From positions 7,456,787 through 7,520,786 of the forward strand of contig NC_072470.1 in assembly GCF_027596085.1 (NCBI RefSeq): a DNA stretch of 64,000 bases. The letters run 5' to 3'. Origin of the DNA: Anoplopoma fimbria (lineage: Eukaryota > Chordata > Actinopteri > Perciformes > Anoplopomatidae). This document shows, one piece after another, positions 17,901-30,400 of the stretch (positions within the stretch are counted from its first letter, which is position 1; every line of letters begins with the position of its first letter). The translations under genes and the position numbers were made by a program. Under the pieces are notes generated by a model. That model was given only the letters and a program-made list of their open reading frames with translations. It was not told where the DNA came from and made no database searches.

Positions 17901-20900
17901 TGAAAGCCTTTTCACAGCGACCAGCAGGGCCAAACGGGAGAAACAGCTCATTTAATTCTCTCCCCGCCACGCAGGGCCCTCCATCACTGATCCCATGGTC
18001 AGAGACAAGGTTTTATCCTGGCCGTAAAGGCCCGCAAATTAATCTCCACCCAGATTGGTGAGCGGAGATGCGACACTCTCGGCTGGTCTGGGGTCAGCAT
18101 CATGAGGTAGAGGAAACCGGTGTCTATAAATAGCAGCTGGGACCTGCAGGCAGGAGATTCTGGCTCATAGGGAGCAAAGCTTTTGTGTGGGACGGAGCAG
18201 AGAGGACCATAGCATCAGAATATCTATCAGAAAATGCATAGATTGGGATGGAAACTGGCATCAGATAGGTAGGACAGAAAACAGTGTAATATTATGACTG
18301 TGAAGGTATTTCAATTTTTTAGGTTTTATTCATAATATCTCTTTTGCAAGACACACCTAAAAACAAACAAATTACATAAACATCACGACACAAAATTCTG
18401 TTGCAAAAAAGCGATTATTACATACACAGTAAATACGGTTTATTTAGCAGGTCAGCCCAGTAGGAAGGTGTTACTGGAAACCAGCTAACCTGTGATGTGG
18501 TGTCACTTTGAACTAGACTAAGAACGTGAAATATTTCAGCAACGTTGATACTAAGGCATTCTTAATGAAACCACAGGTGCGCTGAGACCTTTTGTACACC
18601 AGTGATGACCTCTGACCTTTTCATATGACTCACAGCGGTGGGTGCAGTAGCTGCTCTGAGTAATAAATACATTGTGCTAAATGGCATCCAGTGTCCAATC
18701 CCAGTTTGTCTCCATTCTAGTCTAGATATAAGGCTTACAGTGGTACAGTGTATTTAGTTTTTCTTTCAGTTTTAAGAATACACTTTTGATTTTAAAGTAT
18801 TGTATTTATAATGCTTTACTGTATTTATTAGTTTGTCAATAAAAGTATGGCTAAGAACAACTTAGTCCTTTCAAGGTGTGGTCCAAGCGTTGAATAAAAA
18901 AATAATGAGTAATGATAAGCAGAATTTAACCTCAAAGGACTGGTTTAAAACAAACGTACGGACTTTCAGTGTCTACAAGGTGTTACGTATGAGACATACC
19001 AATATATGATCTGTGTTACCAAAGGCAAACTTTCTATTTATTTCAGCATGTGATCATCTGTTTACTTGCTACAGTATCCTGATCTCTATACAGCTTTCTC
19101 ACCATCTCATCATTTAAACACTGCATTGTTAAAGAGACACCATGGTATTTTTCAACCTGGACCCTATTTTCCCATATTTTTCTGTCTAAGTGACTAATAT
19201 AGAACACTATTTTTGAAATTGGTCCAGTATTGAAGGAGAACGAGGCAGACGGCAGCAACAAAACAGGCTCTAATGTAATCGTTGCGGCAACTCCTCACTG
19301 TGAAAAATGCCGTAAAAAAACTTTATGGAAGGGACCCCACAGAAAAATAATAACATGTTTTCCTTTAACTTTAACTACGATCCAGTCTGTTTGTTATTAT
19401 ATAAAAAACGAGTCTCGTTAAAGGGGAAGTCTCGTTCTGAAATCTCGCGAGATGGGACTGAGGTTACAGACAGTTGCCTTTAGGTGATACTCATGCTGGG
19501 GCTTTTTGAGTTGCATACCAGCTGTATTTAGATGTGTGTAGTTGGCATGGGTCGGGGACCGGGAGACACAGTATGTGACTGAGACTGAGGGAGTTTCCCT
19601 GGGTCCCAACAGGGGCCAACCCCCCCTGTTCCACTCCCAGGCTCATGATGATTTTTGTATTTGTTTGCTGCCGTCACTTCCAGGGAGGCAAAAAAAAAGT
19701 CTTCCATGTGCTTTCCGCTCCTTCCAGCCATGTGCTCTCCTTCCTCTCCCCGAAGAAATGTAAAGCTACGACGAGGAAGAGTGTTTTTTTTTGTTGATTT
19801 TGGTGGTGACTGTGGACAAAAGCGGTAGCGTTACCGAGCACCAGAGTCCCTTTAGAAAACCTCTCATTTAACTGAAGCAGGGTTTTGACAGTCTGCCAAA
19901 AGTCAGGTCAGGTCTTTTATTTAGTTATTTTAGCCACCCTGGTACTGTGATCCCTCACTGTATCCCCTCTCTGTCTGGAGTGCTGATTATGTCTGTGATT
20001 CCTGTCACAGTAGATAGTGTGCAGTGGTCAGTTTTGAGACTCAGGAGGATTAGATCAGAGTGATTTGGAATGCAGAGGCACGCACAATGTCAAAATTAAC
20101 ACATTAAGAGAATGCCCGAGCATTTCAGATTACCATTAAGCATCTGTCAGGGGGAAATCTAGGGAAGTCTGTCTACAGGGACCTGATGACGAGTCCTCAT
20201 CTGGGCCTGTTTATGCACGCTTGCGTGTCTACAAGAGCACTTGCTCCGTAAACGTCCTTACGTCTGTACAGTAAGCCCGCCATGTCAGCACTCAGCATCT
20301 GTCCACGCACTCCTTTCATGCTTTAGCTTGTCTCTCACGTGGTTGTCCGTGTGTCTGAGCGTTGTACCACCAGTGTTCTTGCTTAATCTCCCAGGATCAG
20401 GGAATGATGGCATCGGCAACCTCCAGCTTGTCACAATACAGTATACCACATGCCTACTGTGTTGATTATTATTTGCTGGTAATAATCACAGTATAGTTTA
20501 GCCTTCAGGTTTTGTAGAGCAGGATATTCACATTTGTGTTGATTCATATTTTTTTTAGAGGCATTTGTCGCAGCAAAAATCCAGATTTTTGACCGATTTT
20601 TTAAAAATGTATCACTTCTAATGGCAAGTTTAATGCAAAAAGGCCAGATACAGCCTTAAAGAGACATGCACCACCCAGTGACATCATCAACAAGTTAAAG
20701 TCACACCACAGTTCATTTCAAGCAACTCAACACTTGGAAAAAAAAGGTGAAATTATACATCAACATCCATGTACATTTTGACAACAAAACACAATATTTG
20801 GTCCGAAGGGCTAGGGCTAGTTGTTGAACTATTGTAGTTAATGAGCTAATAGCTAACAAGCTAGCAAGTTGGGTACATGCTAGTCCTAGTAAGGCTAGTG

Positions 20901-21605
20901 TCACGTTCAAAAGAGATCTGGACTTTTTTTTTTCTGAGGCTGAATAATTAATTGTGATGAACTCAGGGGTGTCTTCAACCTTTTTAATAATGCCACTGAT
21001 TTTATGTAGCCACAAGCTGATGCATGTTTTTTAAACTTGTGTCTGATGTGCAAAAAAAGACTAAATGTGATTAAAAATGTGTGATAAAATAAAATAATTT
21101 AAGTTTAGTGTTTGGTAATCCTCTCACGAAAAAAAAAAAGCCCCTTATGTTTGGTGTGCATTCATCAGGGAACACCTGATTTAAGTGGTAAATGTTTGCA
21201 TTAAGTTAACTGAATTTTTGTAATTTCTTAATAGCATGCTGTTGTACCTGGTCCATTAAGATTACATTCATTTTTGGCCTAATGTATTACGTTACATCAT
21301 CTGAAGGGAAGAACGACCTTGTCAGACTACACAGGCAAGCTGTGTAAAATCGGAAAATGAATGGGGTTTAAGATAAGATAAGATAAGATAAGATAAGATA
21401 AGATAAGATAAGATGGAACTTGATTAATCCTGAAGGAAATTATTGTGCCAGAGATTTATCAAAAAGTTACAACAGAAGAATACACAATACGAGTAAAAAT
21501 ACAAACAATAGAGGTAAACAATAGAGGTGTTTACAAGAAGTAATACTGACACCAGTGCAAAATAAAAGAACAAGAAGAATAAGGTAAATATATATAAAAA
21601 AAGAA

Positions 21606-21654
<49 letters not shown>

Positions 21655-24600
21655 TACTGTCTGATGTGCTGTACTTTAGACAGTGAATTTTACATTCAAA
21701 GCAGATGCCAGGCTCTATACCACTGTAGCTTGGCTTGTTCAGACTCTCTCTTACAGTAATCTCTTAATCTTACTGAAGCCACATGTCCAACTGTGGATCT
21801 TTTTTCTAAAGTCCAAAATTTAGTGGTTTTAGCTTATTGTTCCTCCATTCCCGTTTGAGCTTCAGTAGTAGTTGGTAGGCTCACGGTTGGCACTTTAGGT
21901 CAGATAATGAGGCAGCTTAATAGTGACAACAGTGGCTAGTATGCATAGAACCACAAGGCAACTCAGACAGTATGAAAATGAACAGCTGCTACGACGCTAA
22001 AGTCAGGACCTGCGGCAAATTCATGGAGGACGTCTAGAGGGCGGCGAACACATGATGTAAATGACAAACAAAAAAAACCATGCATGCACCTGGATTTGGG
22101 GGAGACGGAGTCATGAAACGAGGGAGAAAGTTAGTGCGTCACCATCATTGTTCAGGGTCCGGAAGTATTGACGTCAAGCAATGAAATTTGATAGGAACAA
22201 CCACAGGAAGCCATCTCTCTATTTCAAGGCTAGAGCTGTCAATATAACCGCCCACTGGATACAATAATATGGATACATGCAGCCTCATGTTATTACTTAA
22301 TACGCTTTTTTCCCCCAGTGAGACATATTTTGAGTTTATAAGTGTTGATTGGAGAGTTGTCAGTGTACTCATAAAGCTGATACGGCATGAGAGCATCTGT
22401 TCAAAACGATCAAAAGAGCTCAAATAGCTGATTGGTGCAGACATACAGGCCCACAGTGCTGAATTTTTTACGGTAAGCTGAGCTCTGTAGCAGCAGCGGC
22501 AACATTTTCATTTTTACATGTGTAAGATTACCATCCTGAATTGAAAACACCACGAATAACAAGCCAGTGTTTTCATTAAGCATTAAAAAGCAGAGTAGGC
22601 ATTCAAAGACCTTTTCCTTTTTTCCCCCGTTTTTCAAGGTCAGGAGCTATTCATAGCATGGAGTAAACCAGAAAAGCGTTACGTCGCATCCATTAGCACC
22701 TGTCCTTGTCCCCTCCTCCGCTCCACGCTATCCAGCATCTGCTGCTGCTCTCGTTCCCCGAGAAATGTATCTCGATCAGAAGGTGTGGGCGGTGGAACAT
22801 TTACATGACTGGAGGCTCACGCACAATGATGCACTGTTGTTCAAACCATGACTCAAGATCAGTATGATCCTGCGCTCGGCAGGTGAAGCGTGGCTGTCCT
22901 CTGTTGCCATGGTGACAGTCGGTGGAAGCTGAGGGGTTTGCAAGTGTTTTTCATTTCAGGACACGTCTTCCAAATAGGCCCAGTAACAACTTGGAGCATT
23001 TAGATGAAATATGGATTTTTGGTTCAGTGAGGCTCCTTTCGACTGAGTCTCATGTGGCATTGGGAAACGTTGAATGCACTCACATTAATTATTAACGCTG
23101 ATTAAGTGGTGTCATGTGACAGTTAATGTTCACTTTAGTGCATGTCATATTCTTCTTTTCGCATAAGTGTGAATCTGATATGAGAATGATATTTAGAACA
23201 TGTGGTTGTGGCATGCAAACTGTTCCTGCTCCTCATGTGTATGTGTGCGTGTCTCTTTCAGAGAGCTGATGAGGAGGCAGTGGTGGACCGCGGGGGCACG
23301 CGCTCCATGCTCAACACCAACTTTGAGAAGGAAGAACTAGAAGGTAAAGCCCATAAGTGATCATTAACATTTAAAATTAAAAATAAATGTTTTCAGGGGT
23401 GAAGATAAAAGAAAAATTGGCATTTCCATAAAGTTAGGGGACCTGTAAGTGACAGATTGGAAGTCAAGTAAACACATCAAAATACAAAAAAAAGCTATTG
23501 TTGGTATCTTTTGACCCTGTTTTGTATTTCAAAAGCATTCACTTTGAAGTCAAGCTTAATTGGTTGGATGCTACAACATATTTCCAGTAAAGCAAAAGCA
23601 GAGTTCTATAGCTGTTAACGTGTCTAGCATAGCAGAATAACGGACAGCAGAGCTTACTGATGGCAGAAAACTGTCTAAATCGTTACAAATGGATATTAGG
23701 TTTTGATGTGAGTCCTGCAGCATCTAAAAGCGAGGGCTTTAATCTCCGCTCATGTGTTTGCATCAGCCTTTTTGTCTGTCGTAAAAGAGACAGAGATGCC
23801 TATTTCTGCACCAACAGCATCCTGAACTGACAGAGTCTCTTACAAAAAACAGGTTTATAGAGTTTTTTACTTGGCTGGGTAATTAGCAGAATTCCTCTCG
23901 AATCTAGAACATAAACTGAGGTAAAACAATCTGCTCCAGCCAGGGTTTACGGATCCAGATTTTTGGCATTCTTTTTTTTATGTGAATACTAAAATATATA
24001 ATTTTAAAGATGCTTTGTGCAACTTTCAGAAAATCCTTTTTATAACACATGACCTCAAGTGAACTGCAGTCAGCATCCTGTTGGCCAAAACAGTGATGTA
24101 ACAATACATTACAATCATTTATCATTTTTAGAATGATGTTACTATCTTAAATGTTCCTATATTTTATTAGGACCACTGGCTCCATTAAACTAACTAGCTT
24201 GCCCTCTGCAGATCCATGCAGTGTAGCTAAGAAACAGCTAGCTGGCGAAAATGCAGACAAAAAGGATAAGCAACCATGAACAAATGATATACATTACAGA
24301 TAAAGATAATTCAAATCCTTTTTAATGCCAGATGTTTCAAGTTCAGGCACATTGTCTGTGTGTTAGGAGACGTACTTCCACAAACAGAAATAGAAGAGGG
24401 CAAGGCAAGCTGAGGGAAAGTGGGGACAGTAACGTACAATGCTTCACCAAAAAATAACTCCAGGAAAGTGTTTAAGCTGACAGATGTATCTTTGATGATA
24501 TATAACTTGGTACTTGTTTATTAGGGGGAACTTTATTTTACTAGCTTGAACAATTCATTTTTGTCTAAGTCAAGAGAGTAGAGTGGAGAATATATATATA

Positions 24601-27437
24601 TAAACGAGAAAGGATAAAATTGCAGAGAATTGCTTCCCCCGTCACTATCCACTGTACTTTCCGTTGCCAGGCAACGTTTGCCTAGGCAGCCGGCAGAGAT
24701 GTCGCTCTTTGATTCTGACACTGCCGGTGAGCAATACTTTCATCTCAAGGACCCTCATCCTCGGATGATGGTTGCCATAATGACTAGCTCTCTGTCTGAC
24801 GCTGTGGCAACGCTGATACTGCGTCAGCACCACGCAGGAGATGGAGATCCTCTGAGGTTATCTCACTGATACCTGCGTCCTCATTCTCATACACTCTCAC
24901 ATTTGGGATTCCTATGGGATCCTAGATTGGTTTACATGTTACAGTTTGAATTATGTTAAATGGTTAAGAAAGACGCAGCGGCACGACATTTAAAAAATAG
25001 GTCTGGTGATATCATATATTTTTCTTACTGGTTACAAATGCCATGATAATAACAAAACCAACAATAAATGTATCACATACACAACAGCGTCCCATTGTCT
25101 GTGGAGCCAAAGCCTGTTCAATAGCATATTCTATAGCATATAATATTTCTATTTGAAGAAATGATGCAAAGATTAAAAAATCATGGAATGTTTGGTTTAA
25201 TAATTTCACTCCTTGAGGGGTTGGAACAAGCAAACACAGAACAGTATGTCCAACAGTATAGAATAAGATGATTTTTCCAGCCTCTAATTTACTTTAGGGG
25301 AAATAAAATGGGAACATTGGATCCTTTCATTACCAAGAACACGCTAATTATGACAATTTTACACATATGTCTACGAGGATATAATGATGGTGATGACATT
25401 TTGGATGGACATGGACATAATTAAATTAGATTTATTTATATAGCTCAAAATCCCTAATTTGCCTTTACTGAGGGATTTACAATCTGTACAGCATGCGATA
25501 TCCTTTGTCCTTGGACCCTCGCATGGAACACACAGTTTATTTTTTACTCAGTCACATCCACACCGTCCTTCTGCCCCAAATACTCACGAGAGCACCAAAT
25601 GTGGATTAATCCGCAGCTAAAAATAGTCCCCAACAAATGCACCATTCCCTCCTGTTTCAGTAAAGCTTGTTAAAAACTACAGTGAGCAGCTGTTTTAGGA
25701 AATAAGAGAGCCAGAGATAGGGAAGTATTGAAATACAGACAAACACATTATCATTTTGGACCTTTTTATAGGATTTGTCGATATTGAAAAAATACTGATA
25801 CTGATACTGAACACCGTCCTTCCGTTGTCACGGAAGCGTAGCACCCTACTGTCCAGCTCTACTTCAATTAAACACTGTTAGCTCTGTCAGCACTGTTGCT
25901 GTTTTTTGCACTGCTTGTGCTGTTAGCACCGTTAGCTGCCAGCTCATCTGTCACCATGTTGAGAGCTGGGTGTAGGCAATCCCTCAATCAAAGATATGCT
26001 CTGAATTTGGAATTTGCATCTTTAACTGAATTGGTTAAAGTGTTTTTTTTAATCACAGCCACTTTCCTGAGATCAAAATATTATTATTTTATCATATGAT
26101 ATTGTAAGAAATTTTATGTGGGCACCATGGTAATAAACCTGACGTTACAACGCCTTCAAGTAGGAGAGGTCATAGCTCAGTAACTGCATCTATGAGAATA
26201 AATTTAGAACAGCGGTTGAGCTGCAACGTCACAGCCACATTGCCAGAGCCAGTGGGAAGAGAATGCAAAACCCCCATCCAATCAGAACTGCTTATATTAT
26301 CTGGCCATGTAATGCAGTGCATACATGAATACACACACACAACGTCTTAAGGATATGAAATGCCAAAACTCAGCACGTCACACACACCGCTGCATGAATT
26401 CAAGCCTTGACTGATTGAAAAAATAAGAGGAGAAGACACAGTTTGACATCAGCAGTAGTTCAGGCCTCGAGGAGGGTGAGCTATTTATATCGTCCACTCA
26501 TTAGTCTTGACTCATGAACCTTAAAGCTTTAGTACCCTGTTCTTATGTTTTCCTCATATAACGTATTGTTTCTGTCTGCTGGAATGTGCATTTCATTATG
26601 GAATTTGCTGGAAGTGCAAAGCTGGTCTTTCCTCTGCTTCTGACATACATAATTTACACAATGCTAACAGCGATTTTGCTCTGGATGAGTGCGCCTTCAG
26701 ACGACACGCTGACAGAGTCAAATACACTCTCAAACTGCAAATACGTTTTGACATACAGTTAGTTTTCCCGTTAACGTTCTCTGAAACACCTAACTTTACC
26801 TCTGTCCTGAAATCCTATTGGAGGAAGGCATTGAGCGTGATGTGATGAGTGTGCTCTTACTGTAGGTGATTCATTTAATGACTGTGCATTGCTTGAATCA
26901 GATTTGTCTGCAAAGAAAGTGAAATTTGAAGGCATTCATGTGGGATGTTTTTCCCCCTTCCGACCAAACGAAACAGTCGGTCCGACAATGATAAACAGAA
27001 TAAGCTCATTTATTTCTGAACCTGCATAAATGGCTTAACTTAAGCAAGGATTTAACTTTCAAAGCAAAAGGGGTTCCCCAACGTTTTTCTGTAATAGATT
27101 AGATTCAAGGGCTTAGGTTTGGCGAATGGGACACAATGTTTATTTTTTTACTGTAAACTAAGTCTGAAACTAGAATGAAAGTTAGCAGTAAAAATGCTGT
27201 TGTAACCTGAAACTAAACAAGGACAATATCCTTTAAAAGGTCTGTGGGCGGCAGTGGCTCATGGGTTAGAGCGCTCATTCTGCAGTCACAAGGTGGACAG
27301 TTTGAATACTGGCCTCTACAGTCCACATGTCAAGGTGTCCTTGAGCAAGACACTTAACCCCAAGTTGCATCCCGGGGCGGTTCTTAGCAGCCCACTGATC
27401 CTCAGGGATGGGTTAAATGCGGAAGGGAAATTTCATG

Positions 27438-27471
<34 letters not shown>

Positions 27472-30400
27472 TGTATGTATGTATGTATGTATGTATGTAT
27501 GTATGTATGTATGTATGTATGTATGTACGTATGATACTTATACTTATAAAACAGGCTGCAACCTCTGGTTCTGCTGAGTGAAGCCAATGCGGAAGTGTCT
27601 TAAAACTTGCATTCTCTCTACTGGCCAGCAGGGGGCGACTCCTTTGGTTGCAAAAAGAAGTCCAGTTGTATAGAAGTCTATGAGAAAATGACCCTACTTC
27701 TCACTTGATTTATTCCATCAGTAAACATTGTAAACACGAGTTTATGGTCTCAATCTCTAGTTTCAAGTCTTCTTCAATACATCATGATGTTCATTTAGTA
27801 AATTAAGGTCCATTTAGAGTCAAATAGACCATAAAGCAGGGTATGCTTTAGGGCGGTCTGACTGTGATTGACAGGTTGCTGCCGCTACCAGAGCCGTATA
27901 CGGCGTCTCTACGTCATTCCTCAGCATTCCTATTATGGTAACTTCCATTCATTGGTTAAAAAAACAACATGGCAACAGCCAAAATCCAAGATGCTGACTG
28001 CAAAAGTGCGGAATTGATGATTCAAAACGGCAGTCCACAAACCAGTGGGTGACATCAGGATGACTCCGTCCACTTCTTATATACAGTCTGTGGGTTAAAA
28101 GAACTTATAAAAATAAAATAGGATTGAGCGTGAAAATAAGGTGGGACATGCCCCTGAATCACACATCACCAGTAGAAATTTGGCCTTTGATTGAATTACA
28201 GTTTAATTAATCTAGTCATTTCTTTGTAACTTGGTCTAATGTGACTGAACAAGAGAACAAAATGTATTTTTAACGGTGATCCCTTTGTAATCTCTCATTG
28301 TGCTTTCATCATGGTAAAAGATGGAATAGGGAACCAATATATATACCCTCTGATGGATCCCAGTGTGTAGCTCTCAAGAATCAAATTGCCCTCAGAGTCA
28401 CATTATGCTGGACGCTGTGGCGCCTCATATGGTGAAGGCGAACAGGGTGGCCAATAGCGTTGTCCGTGTCCGGCTACTGAGCCGAGGGCCGGGGGGAACA
28501 GCGAGCGGCGGCCGGGCGGCTCGACCGCAACAAAGGAGGAGAAAGTCAGCTCGCATTATCTTCCTGCTGACCCTGTGCCTGTACAAACACAGGCACACAC
28601 ATCAGAGAGACTGCTCACATTGTACAATATCCTCTCACAATCCCAGTCTCATTATTTGTTCCGTATTGATTTTAAATATAAAAAACTCCCTAACTGTAAG
28701 AGTCATCCAATTTCAATATCGATCTTCCAGCATCACAGAGGGCAAGAGTTCTTTATTCAAGCTCTGGCACAGCAGGGCCTGGAGCTAGCAGTTCATTTGC
28801 TAAGTGCTGCTTCTCTAGTTCCACTCTAACTGACTATGCAACTGCCTGGTGCAGGCGCCCATTCTCATTGCTCCCATTCCAAGTATTGCAAACTGCAAGC
28901 TCTGAAAGCCTACCACATTACTTTCAATGAGCTGGCCCCTGAGTGTCAGTGGTATGCTGCATCCTTTCTGAGAGATTTTCTAGGAAAGATATGATGTGGG
29001 TCACCTTCTGCTACTGAGGGATGCCAAGGCGATCTAAAAAAGGTGGTCCTTGGATCCATTTTTAGCTACTCTACTAATTCCATATGTGAGAGAAAATGTG
29101 AAATACTCTAAGGGTTTTGTTCTCTTTTTACTTTTTTTTTTTCTTCATGCCACCTATCTCAGGAACGCTTAAGCAAATATCTTCAAATTTGTCACAAACG
29201 TCCGTTTTCAAGGATAAACTATTTTTTGGTGGTCAAAGGTCACTGTGACCTCACATCCGACCCATTCTCGTGAAGGCGATATCATGGAAAGGCCTTGAGC
29301 AAAGGTCAAAGGTTTTGACCATAACTCAAGAATTCAAACACTAATTATGACAATTTTTCACATATGTCTACTAGGATATAATGATGGTGATGACATTTTG
29401 GATGGACATGGACATAATTAAATTAGATTTATTTATATAGCTCAAAATCCCTAATTTGCCTTTACTGAGGGATTTACAATCTGTACAGCATGCGATATCC
29501 TTTGTCCTTGGACCCTCGCATGGAAAAAGGAAAAACTCCCACCAAATAAAACCATTTAAAGGGAAAAAATAGGAAGAATTTATATTCTATGAACTTCAAC
29601 ATGGCTGTTTGATAGAGGCATACAACTGCAAATCGGTAATTCTAGTTTTTAAAGCAGTGATTGCAAACTGTTTTGTTTGACGCGTATGAAAATTGCACTA
29701 AAATCCTTCCAGGACACAGCTCTGTCAGATGAGCTCAAGCACCTCTTCATGGAACACCTTTTCCTATTGCGGGGGCAAAGTCACATGCATATTCAGTCAC
29801 AAAGAAGAAAATCAGGTTGAAGAAAACATGAGTTTGATGACATTGTTTAAAGTAAATATCAGACTAGTCTTGAGTTTAAAGGATAGACTGAAGAATCTAA
29901 CGTTGCCTGTTGCATGTCATCTCCAGGTCACCGCACTCTCTACATCGGGGTTCACGTTCCCCTGGGCAGGAGATCGCACAGACGCCACCGTCACCATGGA
30001 CACAAACACAGGAAGAGGTCCAAGGAGAGGGACTCCACAGCCGATGATGGCAGAGAATCCCCCTCGCACAGTAGGTCTTCAAAAAGTACCGAAGCTAACT
30101 CCAGCTTCGGTTAACCGAGTCATATACAATTTATTTTTCAAATGTTTACTGTTGCATGCTCTCCTTCCCCTTTCTCCATCTCCACTTGTCCACCGCCTGT
30201 CCCATTCGCTGCAGCAGACACACCAGCTCAGAGGGTGCAGTTCCTGTTGGGGACAGAGGATGGCGACGAGGAGCACATCCCCCACGCGCTGTTCACCGAG
30301 CTGGACGAAATCTGTCTCAGGGAGGGTGAGGACGCCGAATGGAAAGAGACGGCCAGGTACCCCACTGCTGTTCCCATATGGGCGGCGTCTGGCCAGCTGT

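Larger units (their letters stand above)
10159..23261 (+). other. slc4a10 intron 2, about 13.1 kb, no independent gene seen
   Basis: AT-rich intron with no supported separate gene. It holds a GC-richer block at 13100-13690 with a candidate alternative first exon, TATAAATAG at 18125-18133, a poly-C run near 16149, and several diverged repeat copies (for example 11895-12060 and 15127-15460). The 15127-15460 repeat shares its ending (atgtaaaattggtg then cctttaa) with sequence at 31240-31280. The long frames in this region lack family similarity or splice context. Confidence 0.7.
23344..29926 (+). other. slc4a10 intron 3, about 6.6 kb, repeat-rich, no gene
   Basis: No coding exon is supported. 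It contains an X-box palindrome (24663), two near-identical copies of one repeat family (25335 and 29335), a tRNA-derived SINE (27243), an (ATGT)n array, one arm of a distant inverted repeat pair (27553-28092), and a GC-rich block at 28400-28570. Confidence 0.7.

Noticed and set aside
24630..24869. 79-residue frame starting near the X-box palindrome
   Set aside because: No family similarity. The palindrome, not the frame, is the notable feature.
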